Shown here piece by piece: positions 1-8,950 of a DNA stretch of 64,000 bases. The notes below the pieces were generated by a model, which saw only the letters and a list, made by a program, of their open reading frames with translations, had not been told where the DNA came from and made no database searches. Source of the DNA: Ensifer adhaerens (GTDB lineage: Bacteria; Pseudomonadota; Alphaproteobacteria; Rhizobiales; Rhizobiaceae). The stretch covers positions 1,341,001 to 1,405,000 of the forward strand of contig OCMG01000004.1 in assembly GCA_900215285.1 (NCBI GenBank), read 5' to 3'. The position numbers were made by a program, and so were the translations under genes. Each line of letters starts with the position of its first letter. Position 1 is the stretch's first letter.

Positions 1-1
1 C

Positions 2-469
2 GCACACAAGGTCTATCAGGTGTCGTTCTCGGGCGGCGGCGTGAAGTCGTTTCAGGCCGAACCAAAGCTCAATCCGCCGCAAAACTGGGTGCCGATCACG
101 CCCGCGGACATCGCCCGTGCGGTCGATCCGCTTTCAGGTCTCATCCTGCCGGCGAATGCCAATCCCTGTGCGGGGACGATTCCCATTTTCGACGGTGAGG
201 CGCGGACGGATTTCCAGCTGACCGACAAGGGCGTGAAGAACTATCGCAACGATCGCGAGAAACTGGAGGCGCATGTCTGCGGCCTGAAAATCGGTTTGAA
301 AGCCGGCTATCGCAAGGGCAAGAGCGACATGGAATATGTCGCCAAGCTGAAGGACATGGAGATCTGGTTTGCCAAATCTCCGGTTGCCGATGTATACGCT
401 CCGGTCAGGATCCTCGTGCCGACCGGGTTCGGATCCGTGGAGATCGCTGCAACCCGATTTGGTGCCTGA
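2..469 (+). CDS. DUF3108 domain protein, C-terminal part
   Basis: The frame is open from base 2 and ends at TGA 467-469, so the N-terminus lies outside the window. About 155 codons are visible. The order of conserved blocks (a DPLSGLI block, then PC..TIPIFDGEAR, then a Cys in AHVCGLK and a GYRKG block) matches the DUF3108 family as found in rhizobia. Members are exported proteins of unknown function, probably beta-rich and periplasmic. The signal peptide cannot be checked here. The gene precedes a DMT transporter by 36 bases in the same direction. No enzymatic motif is visible. Family assignment is from memory of the conserved blocks, so the domain name is likely and the function unknown. Confidence 0.72.
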   Translation, partial: AHKVYQVSFSGGGVKSFQAEPKLNPPQNWVPITPADIARAVDPLSGLILPANANPCAGTIPIFDGEARTDFQLTDKGVKNYRNDREKLEAHVCGLKIGLKAGYRKGKSDMEYVAKLKDMEIWFAKSPVADVYAPVRILVPTGFGSVEIAATRFGA

Positions 470-505
470 CCGCCGGCATTTCCGGCTCTGGCCGGAGATG
501 AGACG

Positions 506-1381
506 ATGAAATCCCGCGCCACCCTGATCGGGTTCACCGCCATTCTCATGTGGTCGTTGTTGGCATTGATGACGGCGGCCTCGGGCAAGATGCCGCCCTT
601 CCAGCTGGCCGCCGTGACCTTCCTGATCGGCAGCCTGCCGGGCCTGATCATGCTGGCGGCAAAGCCGGCTCGTGTTGCCGCCTTCCGGCAGCCCTGGCCG
701 GTCTGGGTAACGGGGATTGCAGGCCTTTTCGGCTATCACTTCCTCTATTTCACGGCGCTGCGCAACGCGCCGCCGGCGGAAGCCGGGCTGATTGCCTATC
801 TGTGGCCGCTCTTCATCGTGCTTGGCTCGGCGCTGTTGCCGGGCGAGCGGCTGAGGCTGCATCATGTCCTCGGTGCCGTGCTTGGCCTGTCGGGCTCGTT
901 CCTCATCGTCTCGCGCAACGGACTTTCCTTCGATGGCGCCTATACGCTCGGCTATGTCATGGCCTTTCTCTGCGCCTTCACCTGGGCGGCCTATTCGCTG
1001 ATGTCGCGGAAATTCGGCTCGGTGCCGACGGATGCGGTGACGGCCTTTTGTCTGGCGACTTCGGTACTCTCGCTGATCAGCCATCTGGCGCTGGAACAGA
1101 CAGTGTGGCCTGAGACGACGAGCCAATGGATCGCCGTGATTGGTCTCGGCCTCTTCCCGGTTGGCCTTGCCTTCTACACCTGGGATTACGGGGTGAAGAG
1201 GGGGGATATCCAGCTTTTGGGCGCGGCAAGCTATGCCGCGCCACTGCTCTCGACGGGTGCGTTGATCCTTGGCGGTTTCGCCGAACCATCCTGGCGGATT
1301 GCCGGGGCCGGCCTGCTGATCACGGCCGGCGCGGTCATCGCCGCGCGTGACATGATCTTCAAGCGCCGCGTCGCGGCATAG
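506..1381 (+). CDS. DMT-family transporter (EamA repeats)
   Basis: The 291-residue protein is almost entirely hydrophobic, with about ten predicted membrane segments in two repeats of five, the EamA/DMT architecture. A PPAEAGLIAYLWPL segment near residue 90 and a second-half segment with TWAAYSLMSRKFG are typical. Members are inner-membrane exporters of small metabolites, often amino acids or their analogues; the substrate cannot be read from sequence. The ATG at 506 has a GGAG at 494-497, about eight bases upstream. The last codons run up to the convergent cupin gene, leaving three bases between the two stops. Confidence 0.88.
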   Translation: MKSRATLIGFTAILMWSLLALMTAASGKMPPFQLAAVTFLIGSLPGLIMLAAKPARVAAFRQPWPVWVTGIAGLFGYHFLYFTALRNAPPAEAGLIAYLWPLFIVLGSALLPGERLRLHHVLGAVLGLSGSFLIVSRNGLSFDGAYTLGYVMAFLCAFTWAAYSLMSRKFGSVPTDAVTAFCLATSVLSLISHLALEQTVWPETTSQWIAVIGLGLFPVGLAFYTWDYGVKRGDIQLLGAASYAAPLLSTGALILGGFAEPSWRIAGAGLLITAGAVIAARDMIFKRRVAA

Positions 1382-1384
1382 CAT

Positions 1385-1807
1385 TTACCGGCCCGGTTGC
1401 CAGTCGGGCGGGGCCATCTCGAAGCTTTCGAAGGTGAAGCCCGGCGCGACCGTGCAGCTCACCAGCGTGAAATCGCCCGTTGATTCCGCCGATTGCCAAC
1501 AGCCAGCGGGTACGATGACCTGCGGCCGCTCGCCGGACACCACGTCCGGTCCGAGACGATGCGTCGCAACGGACTTGCCATCTTCCGACAGCGAAAGCTT
1601 CAGCGGGCTGCCTGCGTGATAGAGCCAGACTTCGCTCGCATCCGTCACCTTGTGCCAATGCGAGCGCTCGCCCTTTTCCAGCAGATAATAGATCGCCGTC
1701 GAATGGCCGCGCGGCCCGCCTGCCGAATCCCGAAAGGTCTCGGCATACCAGCCGCCTTCCGGGTGGCGCTGCATGGCAAGAGCTGCGACGATGGCGGCTG
1801 CGTTCAC
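1385..1807 (-). CDS. cupin domain protein, DUF985 family
   Basis: The 140-residue protein shows the DUF985 (cupin_5) pattern: an N-terminal [12 protein letters not shown] block, a THxY-like strand with SHWHKV carrying metal-ligand histidines, an EVWLYHAG block and a C-terminal [10 protein letters not shown] segment. DUF985 cupins are small beta-barrels, with no settled reaction for this subgroup. It is coupled to gloB: the GTG start overlaps the gloB TGA in a four-base GTGA, so the two are probably co-translated. That link suggests, but does not prove, a role in carbonyl or glyoxal metabolism. Confidence 0.85.
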   Translation of the reverse strand: MNAAAIVAALAMQRHPEGGWYAETFRDSAGGPRGHSTAIYYLLEKGERSHWHKVTDASEVWLYHAGSPLKLSLSEDGKSVATHRLGPDVVSGERPQVIVPAGCWQSAESTGDFTLVSCTVAPGFTFESFEMAPPDWQPGR

Positions 1808-2535
1808 TTGAAATTGTCCTTGCCCTTGCGGATCTCGGCAAACTCTTCCGCCGATTTGGCGCGAAGAAAAGGATTGGTTGTTTTTTCAAGCCCGATCGTC
1901 GTTGGCGCGGTGAAGCGGTTCTTTTCGCGCAGTTCGGCAATCTCCTCGGCGCGGGCGACGAGTGCGGGGTTTTCAGGTTCCACGGTCAATGCATAGCGTG
2001 CATTGGACTGCGTGTATTCGTGACCAAAATAGACAGTGGTCTCGTCAGGCAGCTGACCCAGTCGCTGGAGCGACCTGTGCATCTGCTCCATCGTACCTTC
2101 GAAGACGCGGCCGCAACCCAGCGCGAAGAGCGTGTCGGCGGCAAAGAGCAGCTTGTCTTCAGGCAGATGGTAGCAGATGTGGCCGAGCGTATGGCCGGGT
2201 GTTTCGATGACATCGACCGGACGGCCGGCGAATTCGAAGCGCTCGCCATCCCTGACCGTTCGGGTCAGGCCACCAATCTTGTGCTTTTCCCCTTCCGGCC
2301 CGATCACCTCAATCTTGAAACGGGCAGCGAGCGGAGCAATCGCGCCGGTGTGGTCGGCGTGGTGATGCGTGATGAAGAGATGGCTCAGAGTCCACCCACG
2401 CCGATCGAGCGCTTCGAGGATGGGGCCTTCTTCCGGTGCGTCTATCGCTGCCGTCAGCCCCGTTTCAGGGTCATGCATAAGGACGCCGAAATTGTCCGAG
2501 AGACAGGGGAAGAGATCGATATCCAGCTCAGTCAT
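1804..2535 (-). CDS. gloB: hydroxyacylglutathione hydrolase (glyoxalase II)
   Basis: A metallo-beta-lactamase fold hydrolase of 243 residues that cleaves S-D-lactoylglutathione to D-lactate and glutathione, the second step of methylglyoxal detoxification. The binuclear-metal motif THHHADH is at residues 56-62, with a further ligand block at [10 protein letters not shown] and FAADTLF, and GHEYT near residue 170. The C-terminal region has the helical substrate-binding part expected of GloB. Length is close to the usual 250-256. It is divergent from a methyltransferase gene across 83 bases and translationally coupled to the cupin downstream. Confidence 0.93.
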   Translation of the reverse strand: MTELDIDLFPCLSDNFGVLMHDPETGLTAAIDAPEEGPILEALDRRGWTLSHLFITHHHADHTGAIAPLAARFKIEVIGPEGEKHKIGGLTRTVRDGERFEFAGRPVDVIETPGHTLGHICYHLPEDKLLFAADTLFALGCGRVFEGTMEQMHRSLQRLGQLPDETTVYFGHEYTQSNARYALTVEPENPALVARAEEIAELREKNRFTAPTTIGLEKTTNPFLRAKSAEEFAEIRKGKDNFK

Positions 2536-2618
2536 TTGGTTTTCCCGATTGTTGACCTTATCTGGAATCTAGTCGCTCGACGCTTGATGTCCACCCGTCT
2601 CCTGATAACAATTGCTTC

Positions 2619-3365
2619 ATGTATGCCGATATCGTCGATCTGAGAGAATTCTACCTGTCGTCCGTCGGACGGATGGCGGAGCAGTCCATCACCATGGCGC
2701 TCTCCGCAATCTGGCAGGGTGTGCCCGACGAGCGGCTGATGGGGCTGGGCTATGCGCTGCCCTATCTGGATCGCTTCAAGGCGGGGACGGAACGGACATT
2801 CGCCTTCATGCCGGCGGGGCAGGGCGCGGTGAATTGGCCCGTGCCGGGCCTTTCGGCTGCCGCTCTTGTCTTTGACGAGGAGTTGCCGCTTCCGGATGCG
2901 TCCCTCGACCGCGTGCTGATGGTGCATTCGCTCGAATTTGCGGAAAGCCCGCGCGAGACGCTGAAGGAACTGTGGCGTGTGCTGGCCCCTGGCGGACGCC
3001 TCGTCATCGTCGTGCCCAATAGGCGCGGGCTCTGGGCGCGGCTTGATAACACACCTTTCGGCACCGGTCGGCCCTATTCGCGCAGCCAGTTGATCGCACT
3101 GTTGCGCGAGACCAATTTCACGCCCGGCGCGATGAGCGAGGCGCTGTTCTTCCCGCCCGCCGCACGGCGCTCCCTGCTCGGCATGTGGCAGGGCATGGAA
3201 AAGATCGGCCGCAAACTCTGGCCCGCCTTTTCCGGCGTCGTCATCATCGAAGCGCACAAGCGGCTCTATCAGGGCCTGCCGGTTGCGGTCCGCGCCTCGC
3301 GCCGCGTCTTCGTCCCCGTACTCGCGCCGCATGGGGTTCCGACGACGCGCATACGAGCAGATTGA
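2619..3365 (+). CDS. class I SAM-dependent methyltransferase domain protein
   Basis: The 248-residue protein carries a Methyltransf_11-like core: LPLPDASLDRVLMVHSLEF at about 88-106 and a LWRVLAPGGRLVIVVPNRRG strand-loop near 127-146. The glycine-rich SAM loop normally found at the N-terminus is poorly conserved, so SAM binding is not certain from motifs alone. Substrate unknown. It is divergent from gloB and upstream of hisC-tyrC, an arrangement I recall in several rhizobia. A GGCGGC/GCCGCC hairpin follows the stop at 3371-3385. Confidence 0.8.
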   Translation: MYADIVDLREFYLSSVGRMAEQSITMALSAIWQGVPDERLMGLGYALPYLDRFKAGTERTFAFMPAGQGAVNWPVPGLSAAALVFDEELPLPDASLDRVLMVHSLEFAESPRETLKELWRVLAPGGRLVIVVPNRRGLWARLDNTPFGTGRPYSRSQLIALLRETNFTPGAMSEALFFPPAARRSLLGMWQGMEKIGRKLWPAFSGVVIIEAHKRLYQGLPVAVRASRRVFVPVLAPHGVPTTRIRAD

Positions 3366-3370
3366 AGGCA

Positions 3371-3440
3371 GGCGGCTGCGCCGCCGCGATCTAACCCTCC
3401 CCCAAACGCCCCACGCCAATCGCTTATCGCTGTTGGGGCG
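3371..3440 (+). repeat. two GC-rich hairpins between methyltransferase and hisC
   Basis: A perfect hairpin with 6-base arms GGCGGC and GCCGCC lies at 3371-3385, and a second has arms CGCCCCA (3407-3413) and TGGGGCG (3434-3440). Neither has a T-run, so they are weak terminator candidates. They may be remnants of the dispersed CCCTCCCC-type intergenic repeats seen elsewhere in the window. Confidence 0.4.
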
Positions 3441-3560
3441 AACTATCCTCTCCCCGAGGGAGTGGCAAAAAACTGCGCTGATCCGTCTCAAATCCGCGCC
3501 CTCGACAAAAGTGCCATTCCGCACTATTGCCTTGTCCTTCCTAATTCAGGGGCTTTTCGC

Positions 3561-4667
3561 ATGACTACGACTGCTTCCGCACCCGTTCCGCGTCCCGGCG
3601 TGATGGAGATTTCGGCCTATGTGCCGGGTAAGGACGGAGCTGGCTTTTCCGGCCGCATCTTCAAGCTGTCCTCCAATGAGACGCCGCTTGGCCCAAGCCC
3701 GGCCGCTATCGAAGCCTATCGGGCGTCGGCGGATCATCTGGAGCTCTATCCGGACGGGCAGGCGACGGAGTTGCGTGAGGCGATCGCGACGGTGCATGGG
3801 CTGAATCCCGCAAACATCATTTGCGGGGCAGGTTCTGACGAGCTGCTGGGTCTGTTGTGTCGCTGCTATCTCGGTGCCGGCGACGAGGCGATCATCACGG
3901 AACACGGCTTCCTCGTCTATCGCATCCAGATCACGGCGTCTGGCGCCACACCCGTGACCGTGCGGGAAGACGAGTGCCGGGTGAATGTGGACAACATTCT
4001 TGCCGCGGTCACGGAGAAGACCAAGGCTGTCTTCATTGCCAATCCCGGCAATCCGACCGGCTCCTACATTCCCATGGCCGACATCCGCCGTCTGCATGCC
4101 GGCCTGCCTGCGCATGTGCTCCTCGTGCTGGACGCGGCCTATGCCGAATATGTTCGCCGCAATGATTACGAGACCGGCGTCGAGCTTGTGTCATCCAGTC
4201 GGAATGTCGTCATGTGCCGCACGTTCTCCAAGGTTTATGGGCTGGCAGCGCTACGGGTCGGCTGGCTCTACGGACCCTCTGACATCCTGGCGGCACTGAA
4301 CCGTGTGCGCGGGCCATTCAACATGTCCGTCCCGGGTCTGGCGGCAGCAGCAGCTGCGGTGCGCGACCAGGCCTTTGTCGAGAAGGCGGTGGCGTTTAAT
4401 TCGCTCTGGCTGGAAAAGCTGACGCATGCGTTCGAGGCGATCGGCCTGAAGGTCACGCCGTCAGTCGCCAATTTCGTGCTCATCCATTTTCCCGATATCG
4501 ATGGCAAGCGCGCGCCGGAGGCGGATGCTTTCCTGTCGTCGCGTGGCTACATCCTGCGCGGCGTCGCAGGCTACGGGCTGCCCAATGCTCTGCGCATGAC
4601 GGTCGGAACGGAAGAGGCCAATCGCGGCGTCATCGAGACGCTGGGCGAATTTATGAGGCAGGCATAA
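3561..4667 (+). CDS. hisC: histidinol-phosphate aminotransferase (class I/II PLP aminotransferase)
   Basis: A fold-type I PLP enzyme of 368 residues that transaminates imidazole-acetol phosphate to histidinol phosphate and, in many bacteria, also aromatic keto acids. Visible motifs are the [12 protein letters not shown]-terminal block, [18 protein letters not shown], and the PLP lysine in [10 protein letters not shown] (Lys224). The frame opens further upstream at a GTG (3462), but the ATG at 3561 has AGGGG just before it and begins the conserved region. It is followed after one base by the GTG of tyrC, so the pair is an operon. That pairing suggests this HisC paralogue may serve tyrosine/phenylalanine synthesis. 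Confidence 0.9.
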   Translation: MTTTASAPVPRPGVMEISAYVPGKDGAGFSGRIFKLSSNETPLGPSPAAIEAYRASADHLELYPDGQATELREAIATVHGLNPANIICGAGSDELLGLLCRCYLGAGDEAIITEHGFLVYRIQITASGATPVTVREDECRVNVDNILAAVTEKTKAVFIANPGNPTGSYIPMADIRRLHAGLPAHVLLVLDAAYAEYVRRNDYETGVELVSSSRNVVMCRTFSKVYGLAALRVGWLYGPSDILAALNRVRGPFNMSVPGLAAAAAAVRDQAFVEKAVAFNSLWLEKLTHAFEAIGLKVTPSVANFVLIHFPDIDGKRAPEADAFLSSRGYILRGVAGYGLPNALRMTVGTEEANRGVIETLGEFMRQA

Positions 4668-4668
4668 G

Positions 4669-5607
4669 GTGGCGAAGCTTTACGAACATATTGCCCTGAT
4701 CGGCATCGGCCTGATCGGTTCATCGATCGCGCGCGATATCAAGGCGCAGGGGTTGGCTGGCAAGGTGACGATTTCGTCGCGCAGCGCCGCAACGCTGAAG
4801 CGGGCCGAAGAACTCGAACTGGGCGACGCCTATTTGGCGGATGCGGCGGAGGCGGTGCGTGATGCCGATCTCGTGATCATCTCTGTCCCGGTCGGCGCGT
4901 CAGGCGCGGTTGCCGAACAGATTGCCGGCAGCCTCAAGCCCGGCGCCACGGTCACGGATGTGGGCTCCACAAAGGCATCCGTCATCGCGCAGATGCAGCC
5001 GCACATTCCGGAAAACGTCCATTTCATTCCCGGCCACCCGATCGCAGGCACCGAGCATTCGGGGCCGGATGCCGGCTTCGCCGGACTTTTCGTTGGCCGT
5101 TGGTGCATCCTGACGCCGGTCCCGGGCACGGACGCCGAGGCTGTCGCGAAGCTGCGCACTTTCTGGAACGGCCTCGGCTCCAAGGTCGAGGAGATGGATC
5201 CGGCGCATCACGACAAGGTCCTCGCGATCGTTTCGCATCTGCCGCACATCATCGCCTACAATATCGTCGGCACGGCAGACGATCTGGAGACCGTGACGGA
5301 ATCGGAAGTCATCAAGTACTCCGCGTCCGGTTTCCGCGACTTCACGCGCCTGGCCTCTTCCGATCCCACGATGTGGCGCGATGTCTGCCTCCACAACAAG
5401 GATGCGATCCTCGAAATGCTGGCGCGCTTCTCTGAGGACCTCGCCTATCTGCAGCGGGCGATCCGCTGGGGCGATGGCGACAAGCTGTTTGACCTCTTCA
5501 CCCGAACCCGTGCCATTCGCCGCTCGATCATCGAGGCCGGGCAGGATACAGCAGCGCCGGACTTCGGTCGTCACGGCGCTGCAGGCGATCTTAAAGCGGG
5601 GGAATAA
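4669..5607 (+). CDS. tyrC: prephenate/arogenate (cyclohexadienyl) dehydrogenase
   Basis: An NAD(P)-dependent dehydrogenase of 312 residues for the tyrosine branch of aromatic amino acid synthesis, oxidatively decarboxylating prephenate or arogenate. The Rossmann loop GIGLIGSS is at residues 12-19, and the family motif HPIAGTEHSGP with its catalytic-site histidine is near residue 124. No C-terminal ACT domain is present, so it is the short TyrA_c type. The GTG start lies one base after the hisC stop. Its last 17 bases overlap the end of the convergent DUF2125 gene. Confidence 0.9.
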   Translation: MAKLYEHIALIGIGLIGSSIARDIKAQGLAGKVTISSRSAATLKRAEELELGDAYLADAAEAVRDADLVIISVPVGASGAVAEQIAGSLKPGATVTDVGSTKASVIAQMQPHIPENVHFIPGHPIAGTEHSGPDAGFAGLFVGRWCILTPVPGTDAEAVAKLRTFWNGLGSKVEEMDPAHHDKVLAIVSHLPHIIAYNIVGTADDLETVTESEVIKYSASGFRDFTRLASSDPTMWRDVCLHNKDAILEMLARFSEDLAYLQRAIRWGDGDKLFDLFTRTRAIRRSIIEAGQDTAAPDFGRHGAAGDLKAGE

Positions 5608-6583
5608 AGCCGAGCGGGATGATGCCGAGCGAGACGTGGCCCTCTCGCAGGTTCAGCGTCACCTTGCCGGTCTTTCCGTCAGGCGAGAGGCTTTTCAGCA
5701 GAATGGAGGCCGTGTCGATCACGGTCGTTGCCTGAGGGAAGCTCTTGACCAACGTCGCCTGAAGGGCTGCGTAGTTTTCGACATCGATGGTCAGGTCGCC
5801 CGAGATGAGCCCGTTTTCGCCAACCCTGAAGGGCCCCGAAACGGCCAGGATGCCGTTGTTTCCAAAATCGATGGCCAGACGCTTGATTTCTCCCTGAATG
5901 GCCTCGCCCGGTACAATGGGCGCTCCGGACAGCACATTGCCGCGGCCATCGAGCCTCGCCTCCAGGCTGGTTGAAAAGGCGGGGAGGTTGACGGGAATGA
6001 GGCCCGTCTCCACTTTCGAACCGTCCGAGCGCGAGGTGATATCGAGATCGGGTCCGTCCTTCTGGACATGGAATTCCGCGTGGTCGCTGGTGATCTTGAG
6101 CGGTGCGGCCGGCAGCGTGAGCGTGCTGTCGATCTTTCCAATAAAGACCGAACCGTAGGTGATGCCGGTGAGATCGCCGCCGATATCGCTGTCGAAACTC
6201 TGCCAGTTCGTTTGGCTGGTAACGCCATCCGAAAATTTCGCCTCGACCGGGCTTTGAATGCTGAAGCTGGCGTGCAGGGGATTGTGAACGAAGGTCGTCG
6301 TTCTGACGGAGCCGGTGCTCAGGTCAAGCCCGCTTACCGGATCTGCGAATTTGGCGGAGTCGCAGACTGCCGATACGCGCATCGGAAGCCCGCCGAATTC
6401 GAGTCTTGCGCAATCCTGGGAGGGCGTTGAGCCGGGCGGCGCGACGACTGCGTCCAAATAGACCTTCGCCTGATGTGCTGCGACATAAAGGGCCGCGCCA
6501 TAGAGGAGAACGACAAGCAGGAGCAGTTTGGCCCACCAGGGAAATCGGCGGCGGCGATTGACGGGCTCGCTGTAAGTCGTCAT
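5591..6583 (-). CDS. DUF2125 domain protein, single membrane anchor
   Basis: 330 residues starting at ATG 6583, which has GGAG about eight bases upstream. Residues 10-32 (after a basic RRRRFPWW block) form one transmembrane anchor, leaving a large periplasmic part. The repeated pattern of beta-strand segments and the GLPMRV.AVCDSAKF block fit DUF2125, a widely conserved alphaproteobacterial family of unknown function resembling AsmA-type envelope proteins. An upstream ATG at 6643 is in frame but has no ribosome site. It converges on tyrC with a 17-base overlap of coding ends. Confidence 0.83.
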   Translation of the reverse strand: MTTYSEPVNRRRRFPWWAKLLLLVVLLYGAALYVAAHQAKVYLDAVVAPPGSTPSQDCARLEFGGLPMRVSAVCDSAKFADPVSGLDLSTGSVRTTTFVHNPLHASFSIQSPVEAKFSDGVTSQTNWQSFDSDIGGDLTGITYGSVFIGKIDSTLTLPAAPLKITSDHAEFHVQKDGPDLDITSRSDGSKVETGLIPVNLPAFSTSLEARLDGRGNVLSGAPIVPGEAIQGEIKRLAIDFGNNGILAVSGPFRVGENGLISGDLTIDVENYAALQATLVKSFPQATTVIDTASILLKSLSPDGKTGKVTLNLREGHVSLGIIPLGFIPPL

Positions 6584-6668
6584 GGAAAACTCCGTGTTGG
6601 TCATCGAACAATCCGTAAGCGATTGCAAACCCATGTTCCGCAATCGCCTCTCGGTTCCTTATTTTTCC

Positions 6669-6712
6669 GCAATTCCGAGCGCAGAACCGCGAAGCACTTT
6701 TGCTGGAATTGC
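6669..6712. repeat. dispersed 44-bp palindromic repeat (RIME-like), copy 1
   Basis: Terminal inverted arms GCAATTCC (6669-6676) and GGAATTGC (6705-6712) enclose an AACCGC..GCACTTT core. It matches two other copies in the window (26149-26192 and 62876-62918). It lies 19 bases before the start of the ChaC-type gene. The sequence resembles the intergenic RIME repeats described in Rhizobium; the family name is from memory. Confidence 0.75.
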
Positions 6713-6730
6713 TTTAGTCTGGTTTGCGAT

Positions 6731-7273
6731 ATGGAAGATTTTTGGGTCTTTGGCTACGGTTCGCTGATGTGGAAGCCGGGCTTTGCCTTCGAGGAGCGGC
6801 AAATTGCCCGCGCCTTTGGCTATCGACGCTCTCTGTGCATCCGCTCATGGGTTCATCGTGGCACCCGGGAGCGACCCGGGCTCGTGCTGGGCCTTGATCG
6901 TGGCGGCAGTTGCAAGGGCGTGGCATTCCGGGTTGCGGAGACCGAGCGTGAGCGGGTTCTTGCCTATCTGCGCGAGCGTGAGCTGGTGACGAGCGTTTAT
7001 CTGGAGCGCCTTGCGCCGGCGCGGCTTGCCGACGGACGATGGATCAGGGCGCTGATCTATGTCGCCGATCCGACGCATGAGCAGTTCGGGCGGCCCTCAA
7101 GTCCCGAAGAGGCGGCTGCAATTGTCGCCGGCGCGACCGGTGCTTCCGGCGACAATCTGGATTATGTGCGGAACACGGTTTCGCACATGCGCGAACTCGG
7201 AATCCGGGACCACTGGTTGGAAGGCGTGCTCCATCATGCCGAATCGGCCCATCAGGGCGTCACTGGCCCCTGA
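6731..7273 (+). CDS. gamma-glutamylcyclotransferase, ChaC family
   Basis: A 180-residue protein with the ChaC signature: an N-terminal WVFGYGSLMWKPGF block (residues 5-18) forming the YGSL substrate loop, RSLCIRSWVHRGT, LGLDRGGSCKG, and a VYLERLAP segment followed by ALIYVAD. ChaC enzymes release 5-oxoproline from gamma-glutamyl dipeptides or glutathione in the cytoplasm. The start is the ATG directly before the conserved block. The final 14 bases overlap the convergent acyltransferase gene. The preceding 44-bp repeat sits in its leader. Confidence 0.9.
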   Translation: MEDFWVFGYGSLMWKPGFAFEERQIARAFGYRRSLCIRSWVHRGTRERPGLVLGLDRGGSCKGVAFRVAETERERVLAYLRERELVTSVYLERLAPARLADGRWIRALIYVADPTHEQFGRPSSPEEAAAIVAGATGASGDNLDYVRNTVSHMRELGIRDHWLEGVLHHAESAHQGVTGP

Positions 7274-8042
7274 GTTCGGCCAGACGCTTCTTCACGGTCT
7301 GCGGCAGGATCAGGTGAGGATTGGCCGCGACCGTGTCGAGAAGGCATTGATCGCTTGCCGCTTCCATCGTCTTGACCAGTTGCTCGAAAAACTCCTTCTC
7401 ATCCATGCCGGGCTGGATGGGCGGCAGGATGCGTGCCTTGATGACTCCGCCCTGGCGCAGCACGGATCGGCGCGGCCAGAAGATGCCGGCATGGTGAACG
7501 ACGGGAACGACCGGCATTTTCAGGTCCCGGTAGAGCCGGGCGATGCCGTATTTGTAAACGGGCTCGGCCCCGGGCGGACGGCGCGTCCCCTCCGGATAGA
7601 TGATCAGCTGGCGGCCGGTCTTCATTTCCTCAAGCGTGCGCGTCATGACCTCGGCCATGGCCTTGCCGCGCGCGGAGCGGTCGATGCCGATCATGCGCTG
7701 CTTGGCGACATACCATCCGAAGACCGGAATCCACAGGAGCTCGCGCTTCAGGATGTAAAGCGGATCGTCGATATGGGGCAGGAAGGCAAATGTATCCCAG
7801 AATGTCTGGTGCTTGGGCGCGAAGATGAAGGCGCCCTTCGGGAGGTTTTCCAGGCCTTCGATTTCCACATGTGTCCCCACGATGACCTTCATCAGCCATA
7901 GGTTCGAGCGCGCCCAGAATTTGGGGACGAAATAGGCCTTCTTGCGCGGCAGCAGAAAGTAGGCCGGCGTGAAGATGATCATCTCGGTGATGAACATCAT
8001 GTAGAACAGCACGTTGAAAATCACCGACCGGATCGCGACCAT
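7260..8042 (-). CDS. PlsC-type 1-acyl-sn-glycerol-3-phosphate acyltransferase
   Basis: 260 residues with an N-terminal membrane segment (residues 5-27) and the PlsC/LPLAT fold. The HX4D catalytic motif is present as HQTFWD near residue 77, and the glycerophosphate-binding motif as YPEGTRR near residue 150. It would transfer an acyl chain to lysophosphatidic acid, or to another lysophospholipid, at the inner membrane. The start at 8042 begins the membrane segment; an earlier in-frame ATG at 8102 adds only a basic leader. It lies downstream of ydcF, separated by 172 bases containing a hairpin. Confidence 0.88.
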   Translation of the reverse strand: MVAIRSVIFNVLFYMMFITEMIIFTPAYFLLPRKKAYFVPKFWARSNLWLMKVIVGTHVEIEGLENLPKGAFIFAPKHQTFWDTFAFLPHIDDPLYILKRELLWIPVFGWYVAKQRMIGIDRSARGKAMAEVMTRTLEEMKTGRQLIIYPEGTRRPPGAEPVYKYGIARLYRDLKMPVVPVVHHAGIFWPRRSVLRQGGVIKARILPPIQPGMDEKEFFEQLVKTMEAASDQCLLDTVAANPHLILPQTVKKRLAELRGQ

Positions 8043-8122
8043 TCTTTGTCTTCCGCTTGGACACCGCTTGCCTGCGGCGCGACGGGCCGCAGGTCGGCGC
8101 AAGAGCTACACGAAAACCTATC

Positions 8123-8153
8123 CGGACAAAAGTGAGCGAAACACTTTTGTTCG
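8123..8153. terminator. hairpin between ydcF and plsC-like gene
   Basis: Arms CGGACAAAAGTG (8123-8134) and CACTTTTGTTCG (8142-8153) pair over 12 bases with one G-T wobble, around a 7-base loop. It could end transcription from ydcF on the minus strand; the expected T-run is short. Confidence 0.4.
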
Positions 8154-8214
8154 TCGTTGCGGGGCCGGTTGCGAGGGGGCGCGCGAAAAGCGGTAGGCGA
8201 GCCTTTTCCGGCCT

Positions 8215-8904
8215 TCAGCGCTCGCTCTTGCCACTGCGCAGACTGGAGGTATCGGGCGTGAAGAGATGCGCACGGATGGTTGCGCCGACCAGCTTCACAT
8301 ATTCCGACAGCATCGCCTTCACCACTTCGGGCATGGCCATCCAGTTTTCCGATTTCAGGTCCGTGTAGACGATCGGATATCCGACATACTGCGTGGCGGG
8401 GTCGATGCGGTGCAGTTCCAGCAGGCTGCGTGGCATATGATAATTGCTGGTGACCACCAGCACACGGCGGTATTTATGCGCGTGGACCCATTTGGCTGTT
8501 TCCAGCGCGTTGCCCACCGTGTCAATGGCGTCATAGCCAAGGTCGACGCAGCAGACGAAGAGACTTTGCGGCGCCCGCGTCATCTCCCTGATCCGCGCCG
8601 CCGAGGTATCGGGGTGAACGCCGGAGATGAGCAGGCGTTGGCCGGTTCCCGTTTCGAGAAGGTTGACCGCCTGGTCGATGCGCTGGGTGCCGCCGGTCAG
8701 TACGACCACGGCATCGGCTTTCGGCTTCTCGGGTGGCGCCAGATCCGCCACCGTGTCGGCAAAGCGCAGAAAGCCGCCGAAGAGCAGGCCGGCGAGGAGA
8801 AGGACGACATAGCTCAAACGGCGCAGAAAGACGCGATGAATGGGACGCGCGGATCGCCACGCGCCTCTGCCTTCCTTTTGCGTGCGTGCATTCACATGGG
8901 CCAT
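8215..8904 (-). CDS. YdcF/ElyC family protein (DUF218)
   Basis: 229 residues with one N-terminal membrane segment (about 29-45) and a DUF218 domain: AVVVLTGGTQRIDQAVNLL, then a RLLISGVHP block and VLVVTSNYHMPRSLLE, which is the family signature. The protein is expected to be inner-membrane anchored. ElyC and SanA relatives affect envelope integrity and peptidoglycan precursor metabolism, but the reaction is not settled. It lies just downstream of ftsX (46 bases) in the same direction, so an envelope role fits the context. Confidence 0.85.
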   Translation of the reverse strand: MAHVNARTQKEGRGAWRSARPIHRVFLRRLSYVVLLLAGLLFGGFLRFADTVADLAPPEKPKADAVVVLTGGTQRIDQAVNLLETGTGQRLLISGVHPDTSAARIREMTRAPQSLFVCCVDLGYDAIDTVGNALETAKWVHAHKYRRVLVVTSNYHMPRSLLELHRIDPATQYVGYPIVYTDLKSENWMAMPEVVKAMLSEYVKLVGATIRAHLFTPDTSSLRSGKSER

Positions 8905-8950
8905 GACTATTTCTTATACCCGGATTGCGGCGGCTGGCGGATGGCTGCGG

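Noticed and set aside
134..1384. A 416-codon minus-strand frame covering the DUF3108 and DMT genes
   Set aside because: It has composition of a shadow (long runs of Arg/Gln/His) and would cover two recognisable genes.
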